The notes under the pieces are model-generated. The model was not told where the DNA came from and did not search any database. It saw only the letters and a program-made list of their open reading frames with translations. Made by a program: the position numbers and the translations under genes. Below are positions 1 to 6,447 of a stretch of 34,420 nucleotides of DNA, one piece after another. Location: positions 1 to 34,420 of the forward strand of contig JAICEW010000025.1 of the NCBI GenBank assembly GCA_025923995.1. The letters are read 5' to 3'. This DNA comes from Vicinamibacteria bacterium. Its GTDB lineage: Bacteria; Acidobacteriota; Vicinamibacteria; Fen-336. Each line of letters begins with the position of its first letter. The stretch's first letter is position 1.

Positions 1-1
1 G

Positions 2-934
2 CTCAACATCCTCGAGGACGTCGACCTCAAGGGCATGGGCTACAACTCCGCGCGCTACGTGCACACGGTCTATCAGGCGCTCAGCATGGCGTTCGCCGAC
101 CGAGACTTCTGGTACGGCGATCCCACGCGAGGGCCCGAAGAGCCGCTGAAGGGGCTGCTCTCGAAGGAGTACGCGAAGCAGCGCCGCGCGCAGGTGAGCC
201 TCGACAGGAACGATCCCGACGTGCGCCCGGGCGACCCGTATCCGTTCCAGGGCGGCACGAACCCCTTCAAGGAGCTGCACGCGGCCTGGCGGACCACGGG
301 CTCGCCGAAGCCAAAGGGTGACCCGCGCCGCGGCGGCGACCAGGATCGTCCCAGCGGCACGACGTCGATCGAAGCGGCGGACGCGGAGGGGTGGGTGGTG
401 TCGGTGACACCCTCCGGCGCCTGGGTGCCGGCGGTGATCGCCGGCCGCACGGGCATCGGCATGAGCCAGCGCATGCAGAGCTTCGTGCTGGACGCGGCCG
501 ACAACCCGTTCAACGTGGTCGAGCCGGGCCAGCAGCCGCGCGTGACGCTCACGCCGACGCTCGCGCTCAAGGACGGCAAGCCCTATCTGTCTTTCGCCGT
601 GCAGGGCGGCGACACGCAGGAGCAGAACCTGCTGCAGTTCTTCCTGAACGTGGTCGAGTTCGGCATGAACGTGCAGGAGGCGACCGAGGCGCCCAACTTC
701 AACACGTACCAGTTCCGCAACTCGTTCGGCGTGCACGAGTCGGAGCCGGGCCGCATCACGCTCGCGGAGTCGATGCCGGCCTGGGTGCGCACGGAGCTGG
801 TGCGCATGGGCTACAAGCCCGACTACCAGCGCCTGACGTCGGGGCCGATCAACGCGATCTTCTTCGACCGCAGGCACGGGACGTTCTGGGGCGGCTCGAG
901 CAACCACGGCGAGGACTACGGGATCGCCTGGTAG
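2..934 (+). CDS. gamma-glutamyltransferase family protein, 3' part
   Basis: The reading frame is open at the left edge, so the N-terminus is missing; 310 codons remain. It is the C-terminal half of an Ntn-hydrolase of the gamma-glutamyltransferase family. These enzymes are made as a precursor, cut themselves before a Thr, and transfer or hydrolyse gamma-glutamyl groups, usually in the periplasm or outside the cell. The first visible residues (LNILEDVDLKGMG, then AFADRDFWYGDP) match the end of the large subunit. The GTTS motif at bases 356-367 supplies the likely nucleophilic Thr (codon 359-361), and GGDTQEQ around base 607 corresponds to the glycine-rich oxyanion region. This region reads QGGD where classical enzymes have PGG, as in a common paralogous branch, so true glutathione activity is not certain. 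Family assignment is firm; substrate is not. Confidence 0.9.
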   Translation, partial: LNILEDVDLKGMGYNSARYVHTVYQALSMAFADRDFWYGDPTRGPEEPLKGLLSKEYAKQRRAQVSLDRNDPDVRPGDPYPFQGGTNPFKELHAAWRTTGSPKPKGDPRRGGDQDRPSGTTSIEAADAEGWVVSVTPSGAWVPAVIAGRTGIGMSQRMQSFVLDAADNPFNVVEPGQQPRVTLTPTLALKDGKPYLSFAVQGGDTQEQNLLQFFLNVVEFGMNVQEATEAPNFNTYQFRNSFGVHESEPGRITLAESMPAWVRTELVRMGYKPDYQRLTSGPINAIFFDRRHGTFWGGSSNHGEDYGIAW

Positions 935-984
935 GCGCCCCACGATTCAGGGCGCGCGAGCGATCGGTGTGATACTCGCGCTCG

Positions 985-1905
985 GTGTCCGACACTCCTG
1001 ACGACGCTCAGCGCTCCTGGCGGCGGGGCCTGCTCTACGGCGTCGCGGCGTACGGCTCGTGGGGCTTCATGCCCGTCTACATCAAGGCCGTCCGCGCGGT
1101 GCCCATCCTGGAGGTCCTGTCGCACCGCGTGTTCTGGGCCTTCCTGCTGCTGGTCGCGCTGTGCTGGAAGCAGGGCGAGCTGGCCACCATCCGGGCCGCG
1201 GTGCGGACGCCGCGCACGCTGGCCCTGCTCGCGGGATCGACCGTGGCCATCGCGGTCAACTGGCTGGCGTACATCTGGGCCGTCGTCCACGGGCACGTGC
1301 TGGAGAGCAGCCTCGGCTACTTCATCAACCCGCTGGTGAACGTGCTGTTCGGCGTGGCCATCCTGGGCGAGCGGCTGGACAGGCCCGTGCGCATCGCGGT
1401 GGGGGTGGCCGGCGCGGGCGTGCTCTGGATGGCGATCCGCGGCGGCCAGGTGCCGTGGATCGCGCTCACGCTGGCGACTTCGTTCGGGCTCTACGGCCTG
1501 CTGCGCAAGCTGGCTCCCGTGGGCGGCCTGGCGGGGCTGACGGTCGAGACGGGGCTGCTGTCCCCGCTGGCCGGCGGCTTCATCGGTTGGTCGATGGGGA
1601 ACGGCCAGGCGGGCTTCCTCGCCGGCGACGTGAAGACGGACGCGCTCCTGCTGCTGGCCGGACCCATCACGGCGGTGCCGCTGCTCTTCTTCGCGGGGGC
1701 CGCCCGGCGTCTCCCCCTCTCGACCCTCGGCTTCCTGCAGTACCTCTCGCCGTCGCTGCAGTTCCTGCTGGCCGTGTTCGCGTACCGCGAGCCGCTCGAC
1801 CCCGCTCGGCTGGTCGCGTTCGCGTTCATCTGGATGGCGCTGGCCATCTTCGGCATCTACACCGCACGCCACACGCGGCTGCCCGCGGGTAGGATCCGTG
1901 CATGA
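985..1905 (+). CDS. rarD: RarD-type EamA-family transporter
   Basis: This is a 306-residue inner-membrane protein with about ten hydrophobic segments, the usual EamA/DMT size. RarD-specific stretches are visible: YGSWGFMPVYIKAV near residue 23, NWLAYIWAVVHGHVLESSLG near 92, then YFINPLVNVLFG, and TLATSFGLYGLLRKLAP near 163. RarD relatives are exporters or permeases of small metabolites; the substrate here is unknown. GTG at 985 is the only sensible start because the frame is closed by TGA at 970-972. An extended -10-like TGTGATACT (968-976) ends only 8 bases before the start, so the mRNA may be nearly leaderless. The stop overlaps the next start (ATGA, 1902-1905), implying translational coupling with the PD40 gene. 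Confidence 0.93.
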   Translation: MSDTPDDAQRSWRRGLLYGVAAYGSWGFMPVYIKAVRAVPILEVLSHRVFWAFLLLVALCWKQGELATIRAAVRTPRTLALLAGSTVAIAVNWLAYIWAVVHGHVLESSLGYFINPLVNVLFGVAILGERLDRPVRIAVGVAGAGVLWMAIRGGQVPWIALTLATSFGLYGLLRKLAPVGGLAGLTVETGLLSPLAGGFIGWSMGNGQAGFLAGDVKTDALLLLAGPITAVPLLFFAGAARRLPLSTLGFLQYLSPSLQFLLAVFAYREPLDPARLVAFAFIWMALAIFGIYTARHTRLPAGRIRA

Positions 1906-3419
1906 AGACCCTCGAGGCGTCGGTCCTGGCGGCGGTGCTTCTCGTGCCCGGCCTCGCGTCGGCCTCCGGCCCGCTGGGCGACTTCGAAGGGCACGGCGAC
2001 GTCGGCTCGCCGCGCCTGGCCGGCTCCGCGGTCTACAACGCGGTCTCGCAGGACTACACGCTGGCCGCGGGCGGCACCAACATGTGGGGCGCGCGGGACG
2101 AGTTCCACTTCGTCTGGAAGCGGCTGCGCGGCGACTTCATCCTCCAGGCCCGCGTCGAGCTCGTGGGCCAGGGCGTCGATCCACACCGCAAGCTGGGACT
2201 CATCGCCCGCAGCAGCCTGGACGCGGACGCGCCCTACGCGGACGCGGTGGTGCACGGCGACGGGCTGACGTCCCTGCAGTACCGGCGCACCAGGGCGGCC
2301 GAGACGGAGCAGACGCAGTCGGCGGTCACCGGTGCCACGTTCGTTCAGCTCCAGCGCAAGGGCAACACCTACGTGATGTCGGCCGCCCGCTTCGGCGAGC
2401 CGCTCACGGTCACGCAGGTGGCGGACGTCCGCCTGGGCGACGAGGTCTACGCGGGGCTGTTCCTGTGCTCGCACAACCCGGACGTGGTCGAGCGCGCCGT
2501 GATCCGAGACGTGCGCATCATCCGGCCGGTCGAGGAAGGCTTCCGGCCCTACCGCGACTACATCGGGAGCGTGCTCGAGATCCTGGACGTGGCGACGGGC
2601 GACCGCCAGGTCGTGCGCGCGTCGGCCGAGCCCTTCGAGGCGCCGAACTGGACGCCCGACGGGGCGGCGCTCGTCTACAACAGCTCCGGCAGCGGCGAGG
2701 GCCGCGGGCGGCTGCACCGCTTCGACCTGCGCACGCGCGAGTCGCGGCTCATCGACACGGGCACGCACGTCCGCAACAACAACGACCACGTGCTCTCCTT
2801 CGACGGCACGCAGCTCGCGATCAGCGACCAGAGCGCGCCCGGAGGCGAGTCGGCCATCTACGTGCTGCCCGCCACGGGCGGGACCCCGCGGCGCGTGACG
2901 CCGCTGTCGCCGTCCTACCTGCACGGCTGGTCCCCGGACGGGACACAGCTCGTCTACACCGGCGGGCGCAACGGCGAGTACGACATCTACCGCATCGCGG
3001 CGGACGGGAAGTCGCCGGAGGTGAGGCTGACCGACTTCAAGGGCCTCGACGACGGCCCGGAGTACAGCCCGGACGGCCGCTTCGTCTACTTCAACTCGGT
3101 CCGCAGCGGACGCATGCAGATCTGGCGCATGAAGCCCGACGGCAGCTCGCCCGAGCCGGTGACGAACGACGAGTGGAACAACTGGTTCCCGCACCTGTCG
3201 CCCGACGGACGCACGATCGCGTTCCTGAGCTTCGGCCAGGATGTCGACCCGTCGGACCATCCGTACTACCGGCAGGTCACGATCCGCGTCATGCCGGCCG
3301 ACGGCGGGCCGGCGCGCGTCGTCGCGTACGTCTACGGCGGCCAGGGCACGATCAACGTGCCCTCCTGGTCCCCGGACGGCACGATGCTCGCGTTCGTGAG
3401 CAACACCGCTTTCGAATAG
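1902..3419 (+). CDS. secreted PD40/TolB-like beta-propeller protein with N-terminal beta-sandwich
   Basis: A 505-residue protein. Residues 1-22 look like a signal peptide (hydrophobic core ending ASVLA...ASA), so it is probably periplasmic or secreted. Residues 25-210 resemble a concanavalin-like (LamG/DUF1583-type) beta-sandwich, with DEFHFVWKRLRGDFILQARV as a typical strand pattern. Residues 225-505 carry TolB-type PD40 repeats with the core motif SPDG or TPDG followed by hydrophobic residues: near 250, 300 (FDGTQLA), 343, 389, 432 and 489, suggesting a six-bladed propeller. Such proteins usually bind ligands or partners rather than catalyse a known reaction. The gene overlaps rarD by four bases. 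The specific function is not recognised. Confidence 0.85.
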   Translation: MKTLEASVLAAVLLVPGLASASGPLGDFEGHGDVGSPRLAGSAVYNAVSQDYTLAAGGTNMWGARDEFHFVWKRLRGDFILQARVELVGQGVDPHRKLGLIARSSLDADAPYADAVVHGDGLTSLQYRRTRAAETEQTQSAVTGATFVQLQRKGNTYVMSAARFGEPLTVTQVADVRLGDEVYAGLFLCSHNPDVVERAVIRDVRIIRPVEEGFRPYRDYIGSVLEILDVATGDRQVVRASAEPFEAPNWTPDGAALVYNSSGSGEGRGRLHRFDLRTRESRLIDTGTHVRNNNDHVLSFDGTQLAISDQSAPGGESAIYVLPATGGTPRRVTPLSPSYLHGWSPDGTQLVYTGGRNGEYDIYRIAADGKSPEVRLTDFKGLDDGPEYSPDGRFVYFNSVRSGRMQIWRMKPDGSSPEPVTNDEWNNWFPHLSPDGRTIAFLSFGQDVDPSDHPYYRQVTIRVMPADGGPARVVAYVYGGQGTINVPSWSPDGTMLAFVSNTAFE

Positions 3420-3441
3420 GGAAAGCCCCGCGCGGGCGCTT

Positions 3442-3457
3442 CGTGACGCCCGTCACG
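3442..3457. promoter_or_regulatory. CRP/FNR-spaced palindrome upstream of the 75-residue gene
   Basis: CGTGAC-GCCC-GTCACG is a perfect 6-4-6 inverted repeat. Read as half-sites it is GTGA-N6-TCAC, the spacing of CRP/FNR-family operators. It lies about 21 bases before a TAACGT box (3479-3484) that could be a -10 element. In GC-rich DNA such a repeat can arise by chance or act as a weak terminator stem for the PD40 gene, so the regulatory reading is tentative. Confidence 0.25.
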
Positions 3458-3503
3458 GCCTGGCCGGCGCCCGATCCGTAACGTCTGCCTGGAGACGAGG
3501 GCG

Positions 3504-3731
3504 ATGGCCAGGAAGGTTCCTTTCCGGGATTTCGCGGGGCTCGCCGACGCCGAGCGCTCGGAGCTGGTGCGCGCGGTCGGCCGCCACGGGGACCTGATGG
3601 ACGTGTTCGCCTGGGGGCGCAAGCAGTCTCCGCCCGTGCAGCCGGCCGACCTGGTCAAGCAGGACGAGTTCACGCACGACGTCCTGGTCCCCTTCACGAA
3701 GGGGCGCTGGCTGGTCTACGGGACGACCTGA
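3504..3731 (+). CDS. small uncharacterised protein (75 residues)
   Basis: A short, probably cytoplasmic protein with no signal peptide or membrane segment. The N-terminal half is charged and helical (ADAERSELVRAVGRHGDL); the C-terminal half has an aromatic, beta-like pattern (DEFTHDVLVPFTKGRWLVYG) ending in TT. I do not recognise a family. Support for a real gene comes from nearly all codons ending in G or C, an ATG start with a purine-rich GGAGACGAGGG leader, and a TAACGT box at 3479-3484. A small hairpin (CGTCT/AGACG, 3482-3497) lies between that box and the start. It is followed 15 bases on by another small reading frame. Confidence 0.65.
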   Translation: MARKVPFRDFAGLADAERSELVRAVGRHGDLMDVFAWGRKQSPPVQPADLVKQDEFTHDVLVPFTKGRWLVYGTT

Positions 3732-3746
3732 CTGGGCGCCGTCACC

Positions 3747-3902
3747 ATGGTCTCGGTCTGGGACCACCTGCCCACGGCGCGCGAGATCCTGGACAAGCGG
3801 CTGGAGACCGGCTGGCGCCCGCGGCCCAGCCTCCTGCGGGAAGGGGACGTGGTGGAGGGGTTCGCCGCCTGCCTCTTCACCCCGCCCGCAGATCGAACTT
3901 GA
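3747..3902 (+). CDS. small reading frame, 51 residues, unknown
   Basis: An ATG-initiated frame starting MVSVWDHLPTAREILDKRLE and ending PPADRT. It sits between the 75-residue gene and the iron-regulated promoter. Codon third positions are almost all G or C until the last few codons, which suggests coding rather than spacer. No clear ribosome binding site is visible, and its stop (TGA, 3900-3902) lies inside the -35 region of the bfd promoter. No family is recognised. It could be a real small protein co-transcribed with the gene before it, or a decayed gene end. Confidence 0.45.
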   Translation: MVSVWDHLPTAREILDKRLETGWRPRPSLLREGDVVEGFAACLFTPPADRT

Positions 3903-3927
3903 AATCGGATTTCAGTTTCAGTATCAT
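3899..3927 (+). promoter_or_regulatory. sigma-70-type promoter for bfd
   Basis: TTGAAA (3899-3904), a 17-base spacer (3905-3921) and TATCAT (3922-3927) form a near-consensus vegetative promoter. It lies in an AT-rich patch that stands out from the surrounding GC-rich DNA. Transcription would start near 3933-3935. It drives the ferredoxin gene and probably bacterioferritin. Hexamers and spacing are read directly; activity is inferred. Confidence 0.65.
3900..3925. promoter_or_regulatory. Fur-family operator overlapping the bfd promoter
   Basis: TGAAATC-G-GATTTCA (3900-3914) is a perfect 7-1-7 inverted repeat, the geometry of the Fur box, with the TGA...TCA ends typical of that site. On the minus strand the same DNA reads as a hexamer array, GATACT-GAAACT-GAAATC-C-GATTTC. 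That is three direct units plus one inverted unit, like the extended Fur sites built from GATAAT-type hexamers. It covers the whole -35/-10 spacer, so binding should block transcription. The two following genes handle stored iron, which fits repression by Fur-Fe(II). Which Fur-family member binds is inferred. Confidence 0.6.
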
Positions 3928-3937
3928 GTGCGGGTCG

Positions 3938-4156
3938 ATGCTGACCCACTCCGTCGAGTGCGAGGCGTACCGCTCCCCGGCCCCCCGGGCCATGACCCGC
4001 TGCGAGTGCGCGGGTGTCTCCTTCCAGGAGATCGCCGCCCGCATGGAGGCCGACCGGGCCTCGCTGGACGAGGTCTGCCGCCGCACCCAGTGCGGCAACA
4101 CCTGCACCGCCTGCCTGCCGGACCTGGCGCGTTTCGTCGCCGCGCGTCAGAAGTAG
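3938..4156 (+). CDS. bfd: bacterioferritin-associated ferredoxin (Bfd-like [2Fe-2S] protein)
   Basis: The core (from MTRCECAGVSF, base 3992) has the Bfd-domain pattern: C-x-C (CEC), then about 30 residues, then C-x2-C (CTAC) followed by LPDL. These four cysteines hold a [2Fe-2S] cluster. In studied bacteria Bfd docks on bacterioferritin and passes electrons to its heme, reducing and releasing stored iron. The start is uncertain. ATG 3926 overlaps the predicted -10 box and is unlikely. ATG 3938 gives 72 residues with a very short leader, and the extra codons all end in G or C. ATG 3992 gives the standard 54-residue Bfd size. None has a good ribosome binding site. Bacterioferritin follows 61 bases downstream, so the pair forms a functional unit under the Fur-like operator. 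Confidence 0.85.
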   Translation: MLTHSVECEAYRSPAPRAMTRCECAGVSFQEIAARMEADRASLDEVCRRTQCGNTCTACLPDLARFVAARQK

Positions 4157-4217
4157 TCCACACCGCGCCGTTCTCCTCAGATAGACTTTCCGCATCCGAT
4201 ACAGACCGGAGGTGCGC

Positions 4218-4685
4218 ATGCAGGGCCATGCCGACGTCATCCAGCTCCTCAACGACGTCCTGTGCGCGGAGCTGACCGCCATCAACCAGTACTTCATCCA
4301 CGCCCGCATGCTCGAGAACCAGCGGTACACGAAGCTGGCCAAGCACGCGCAGGAGGAGTCGATCGGCGAGATGAAGCACGCCCAGAACGTGATCGACCGC
4401 CTCCTGTACCTGGACGGCGTGCCCAACATGCAGAAGTACATGAAGATCAACGTCGGCCAGACGGTCCCGGAGCAGCACCAGTTCGACCTGGCCACCGAGA
4501 AGGACGCCGTGGAGCGTCTCAACAAGGGGATCGAGCTGTGCCGGTCGCTGGGCGACAACGGCACGCGCGTGCTGCTGGAGGCCATCCTCACGGACGAGGA
4601 GGGCCACATCGACTGGCTGGAGGCGCAGCTCCTCCAGATCCAGCAGCTCGGCCTCGAGAACTACCTCGCGCAGCAGATCGAGTAG
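4218..4685 (+). CDS. bfr: bacterioferritin
   Basis: A 155-residue heme-binding ferritin that oxidises Fe(II) and stores it as a mineral in a 24-subunit cytoplasmic shell. All ferroxidase ligands are at their usual positions: E18, E51, H54, E94, E127 and H130, with Y25 close by. M52, the axial ligand for the inter-subunit heme, is also present. The ATG at 4218 has a strong GGAGG (4208-4212). A TAGACT box (4182-4187) suggests its own promoter in addition to read-through from bfd. The overlapping GTG at 4212 lies in the ribosome binding site and is not the start. Confidence 0.97.
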   Translation: MQGHADVIQLLNDVLCAELTAINQYFIHARMLENQRYTKLAKHAQEESIGEMKHAQNVIDRLLYLDGVPNMQKYMKINVGQTVPEQHQFDLATEKDAVERLNKGIELCRSLGDNGTRVLLEAILTDEEGHIDWLEAQLLQIQQLGLENYLAQQIE

Positions 4686-4694
4686 GCGGTCCCC

Positions 4695-5582
4695 ATGAGG
4701 ATCGTCGTCAGCGGCGGTACCGGCTTCATCGGCAGCGAGGTCGTCCGGAAGCTCCTGGAGGCGGGCCACGAGGTGGTGGCGACGTCTCGGGACCCGCGCA
4801 AGGATCCCTGGCGGGGCCGGGTGCGCGTGGAGCAGGCCTTCGCCGGCGACGCGGGCACGCTGGGGAAGGCCTTCACGGGCGCCGACGTCGTCGTCCACGC
4901 GATCCAGTTCCCCAACCACCCGGTCGAGGACCCGTCCCGCGGGCGCACGTACCTCGAGGTCGACGGCCGGGGCACCGAGGTGGCGGTGCGCTCGGCGAAG
5001 CGCGTGGGCGTGCGCCGCTTCGTCTACGTCTCGGGCGCGGGCGCCGGCCAGGGCCGCCCGCAGGTGTGGTTCCAGGCCAAGGACCGCGCGGAGGCGGCCA
5101 TCCGCGAGAGCGGTCTCGAGCACGCCTTCCTGCGCCCGTCGTGGATCTACGGACCACGCGACCACAGCATGAACCGCTTCGTGGCCTTCTGCCGCTACCT
5201 GCCGGTCGTGCCCGTGATCGGGGACGGGAAGACGCCCGTGTATCCCATCCACGTGGAGGACGTCGCGCGCTGCCTGGCGGACGCGGCCGTGCGCGAGGAC
5301 GCGACCGCGCTCGCGCTGGAGCTGGGCGGGGACCGCCTGACCATGGACGAGATCGTCCGCACCATCCAGAAGGTGCTGAAGAAGCGGCGGCCGCTGCTCC
5401 ACCACCCGGTGGGCCTGATGAAGCGCCTGGTCTGGCCCATGCGCTTCCTGCCCGAGCCCATGCTCTCGCCCGACGCGGTGGACTTCATCACCCAGGAGGT
5501 CGAGATCGACCCGCGCCCGGCGCAGGAGTTCTTCGGCTTCCGGCCCCGCGCACTGGAAGAGGGGCTGCGGGAGTACCTGTGA
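4695..5582 (+). CDS. atypical SDR, NAD(P)-binding epimerase/NDUFA9-like
   Basis: A 295-residue Rossmann protein. The nucleotide-binding motif GGTGFIGS lies at residues 7-14. A further conserved stretch, VRRFVYVSGAGAG, is near 108-120, and RPSWIYGPRDHSMNRF near 150 marks the atypical SDR branch related to complex I subunit NDUFA9 and NmrA-type proteins. There is no clear catalytic YxxxK; FQAKDRAE stands in its place, as in many members of this branch. The role may be binding or reduction of an unknown substrate. It starts 9 bases after bfr, and its stop overlaps the next start (GTGA, 5579-5582), so it is probably coupled to the ACT-domain gene. Confidence 0.85.
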   Translation: MRIVVSGGTGFIGSEVVRKLLEAGHEVVATSRDPRKDPWRGRVRVEQAFAGDAGTLGKAFTGADVVVHAIQFPNHPVEDPSRGRTYLEVDGRGTEVAVRSAKRVGVRRFVYVSGAGAGQGRPQVWFQAKDRAEAAIRESGLEHAFLRPSWIYGPRDHSMNRFVAFCRYLPVVPVIGDGKTPVYPIHVEDVARCLADAAVREDATALALELGGDRLTMDEIVRTIQKVLKKRRPLLHHPVGLMKRLVWPMRFLPEPMLSPDAVDFITQEVEIDPRPAQEFFGFRPRALEEGLREYL

Positions 5583-6241
5583 CGCCGGCCGACACCATCG
5601 GCCTGCTGGTGGAGACGGCGCCCGGCCCCGGCGTCCTGCACGAGCTGACGGGCGTGATGGCGCGGCACGGCGCGGACATCACGCTGGTCGAGATCCTCGA
5701 GAACAGGGACGACGGCAGCCGCCTCTACTTCGAGGCCGCTCGACCGGCCGCGACCGACGCGCTGGAGCGGGACCTGGGCTCGCTGCCGGTGGTGCGACGC
5801 GTGTCGGTGGTGAAGACGTTCCAGCGCATCTACGGCAAGCGCATCATCATCATGGGGGGCGGCGCCCAGGTGGGCCAGGTGGCGCTGGGCGCCATATCGG
5901 AGGCGGACCGCCACAACATCCGCGGCGAGCACATCTCGGTCGACACCATCCCGCTGGTGGGCGAGCAGACGCTCGCGGACGCGGTGCGCGCGGTCGCGCG
6001 GCTGCCGCGGGCGCGCGTGCTGGTGCTGGCCGGCGCGCTCATGGGCGGAGCCATCGAGGAGGCGGTACGCGAGATCCGGGCGCAGGGCGTGCTCGTCATC
6101 AGCCTCAACATGGCGGGCAGCGTGCCCGACGCCGCCGACCTGGTGGTGACCGATCCCGTCCAGGCCGGCGTGATGGCGGTGATGGCGGTGGCGGAGACGG
6201 CCCGCTTCACGATCGACCGGCTCAGCCGGCGGATCTTCTAG
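5579..6241 (+). CDS. ACT-domain protein resembling DUF5612
   Basis: A 220-residue protein starting at GTG 5579, which overlaps the SDR stop. Residues 1-75 form an ACT-type ligand-binding fold (DTIGLLVETAPGPGVLHELTG, then DITLVEILEN). After a linker, residues 85-215 form a Rossmann-like region with IIIMGGGAQVGQVALGAISEA near 87, VDTIPLVGEQTLADAVRAVA near 121 and SLNMAGSVPDAADLVVTDP near 180. From memory, this layout and wording match DUF5612, a family I associate mainly with methanogenic archaea. ACT domains usually sense amino acids or other small ligands; the output here is unknown. The frame stays open far upstream inside bfr and the SDR, but that extension is out-of-frame shadow. Confidence 0.8.
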   Translation: MTPADTIGLLVETAPGPGVLHELTGVMARHGADITLVEILENRDDGSRLYFEAARPAATDALERDLGSLPVVRRVSVVKTFQRIYGKRIIIMGGGAQVGQVALGAISEADRHNIRGEHISVDTIPLVGEQTLADAVRAVARLPRARVLVLAGALMGGAIEEAVREIRAQGVLVISLNMAGSVPDAADLVVTDPVQAGVMAVMAVAETARFTIDRLSRRIF

Positions 6242-6247
6242 GCCGGC

Positions 6248-6276
6248 TTGACCTGGCCGCCCCCATGCCCGATGCT
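6248..6276 (+). promoter_or_regulatory. promoter for the riboswitch-terC transcript
   Basis: TTGACC (6248-6253), a 17-base spacer and GATGCT (6271-6276). Transcription would begin around 6283, just where the 5' strand of the riboswitch P1 helix starts. The -35 is good and the -10 weak; the match in position to the RNA element raises confidence. Confidence 0.45.
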
Positions 6277-6280
6277 GGGA

Positions 6281-6420
6281 CGGTAGGTAGGGAGTAGCCG
6301 CCCGCACCCGCGGGTGGGCCAGATCGTCATCACGGAGCCTGCGGCTCCCGGTCTGGCCGGCGCGTCATCCGGCGCCAGCGCGAGACTGCCACGCGACCCG
6401 AAGGGTCCGCGGTGGCTCGC
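6281..6420 (+). ncRNA. candidate yybP-ykoY manganese riboswitch upstream of terC
   Basis: The leader contains GGGAGTAG (6290-6297), the hallmark of the yybP-ykoY family. An 8-bp hairpin follows (CCGCCCGC/GCGGGTGG, 6298-6317). Next comes a helix GCCAGA/TCTGGC (6318-6357) that encloses the conserved-looking GTCATCAC loop and a GGAGCC/GGCTCC hairpin. After that is GGCGC...GCGCC and then GCGAGA followed by CTGCC. GGTAG (6282-6286) can pair with CTGCC (6386-6390) to close P1. The following segment can instead fold GCGAG (6380-6384) with CTCGC (6416-6420), which would exclude P1 and could be the switch. This family senses Mn(II) and often precedes TerC/Alx genes. Folding was done by eye. Confidence 0.65.
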
Positions 6421-6447
6421 CCATCACGGCCTTCGCCGGAGGCTGTG

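Noticed and set aside
935-955. GCGCCC/GGGCGC stem after the gamma-glutamyltransferase gene as a terminator
   Set aside because: Only six pairs, nine-base loop and no T run; easily found by chance at this GC content.
1857-3260. 467-codon antisense frame opposite the PD40 gene
   Set aside because: Composition is typical of antisense shadow in GC-rich DNA and the other strand has a signal peptide and repeats.
3926-3928. ATG 3926 as the bfd start
   Set aside because: It overlaps the TATCAT -10 hexamer, so it would not be in the transcript from that promoter.
4262-6241. A 659-residue fusion of an unknown domain to the ACT protein
   Set aside because: The first two thirds run out of frame through bfr and the SDR and give low-complexity Arg/Gly/Pro sequence; the ACT gene starts at GTG 5579.
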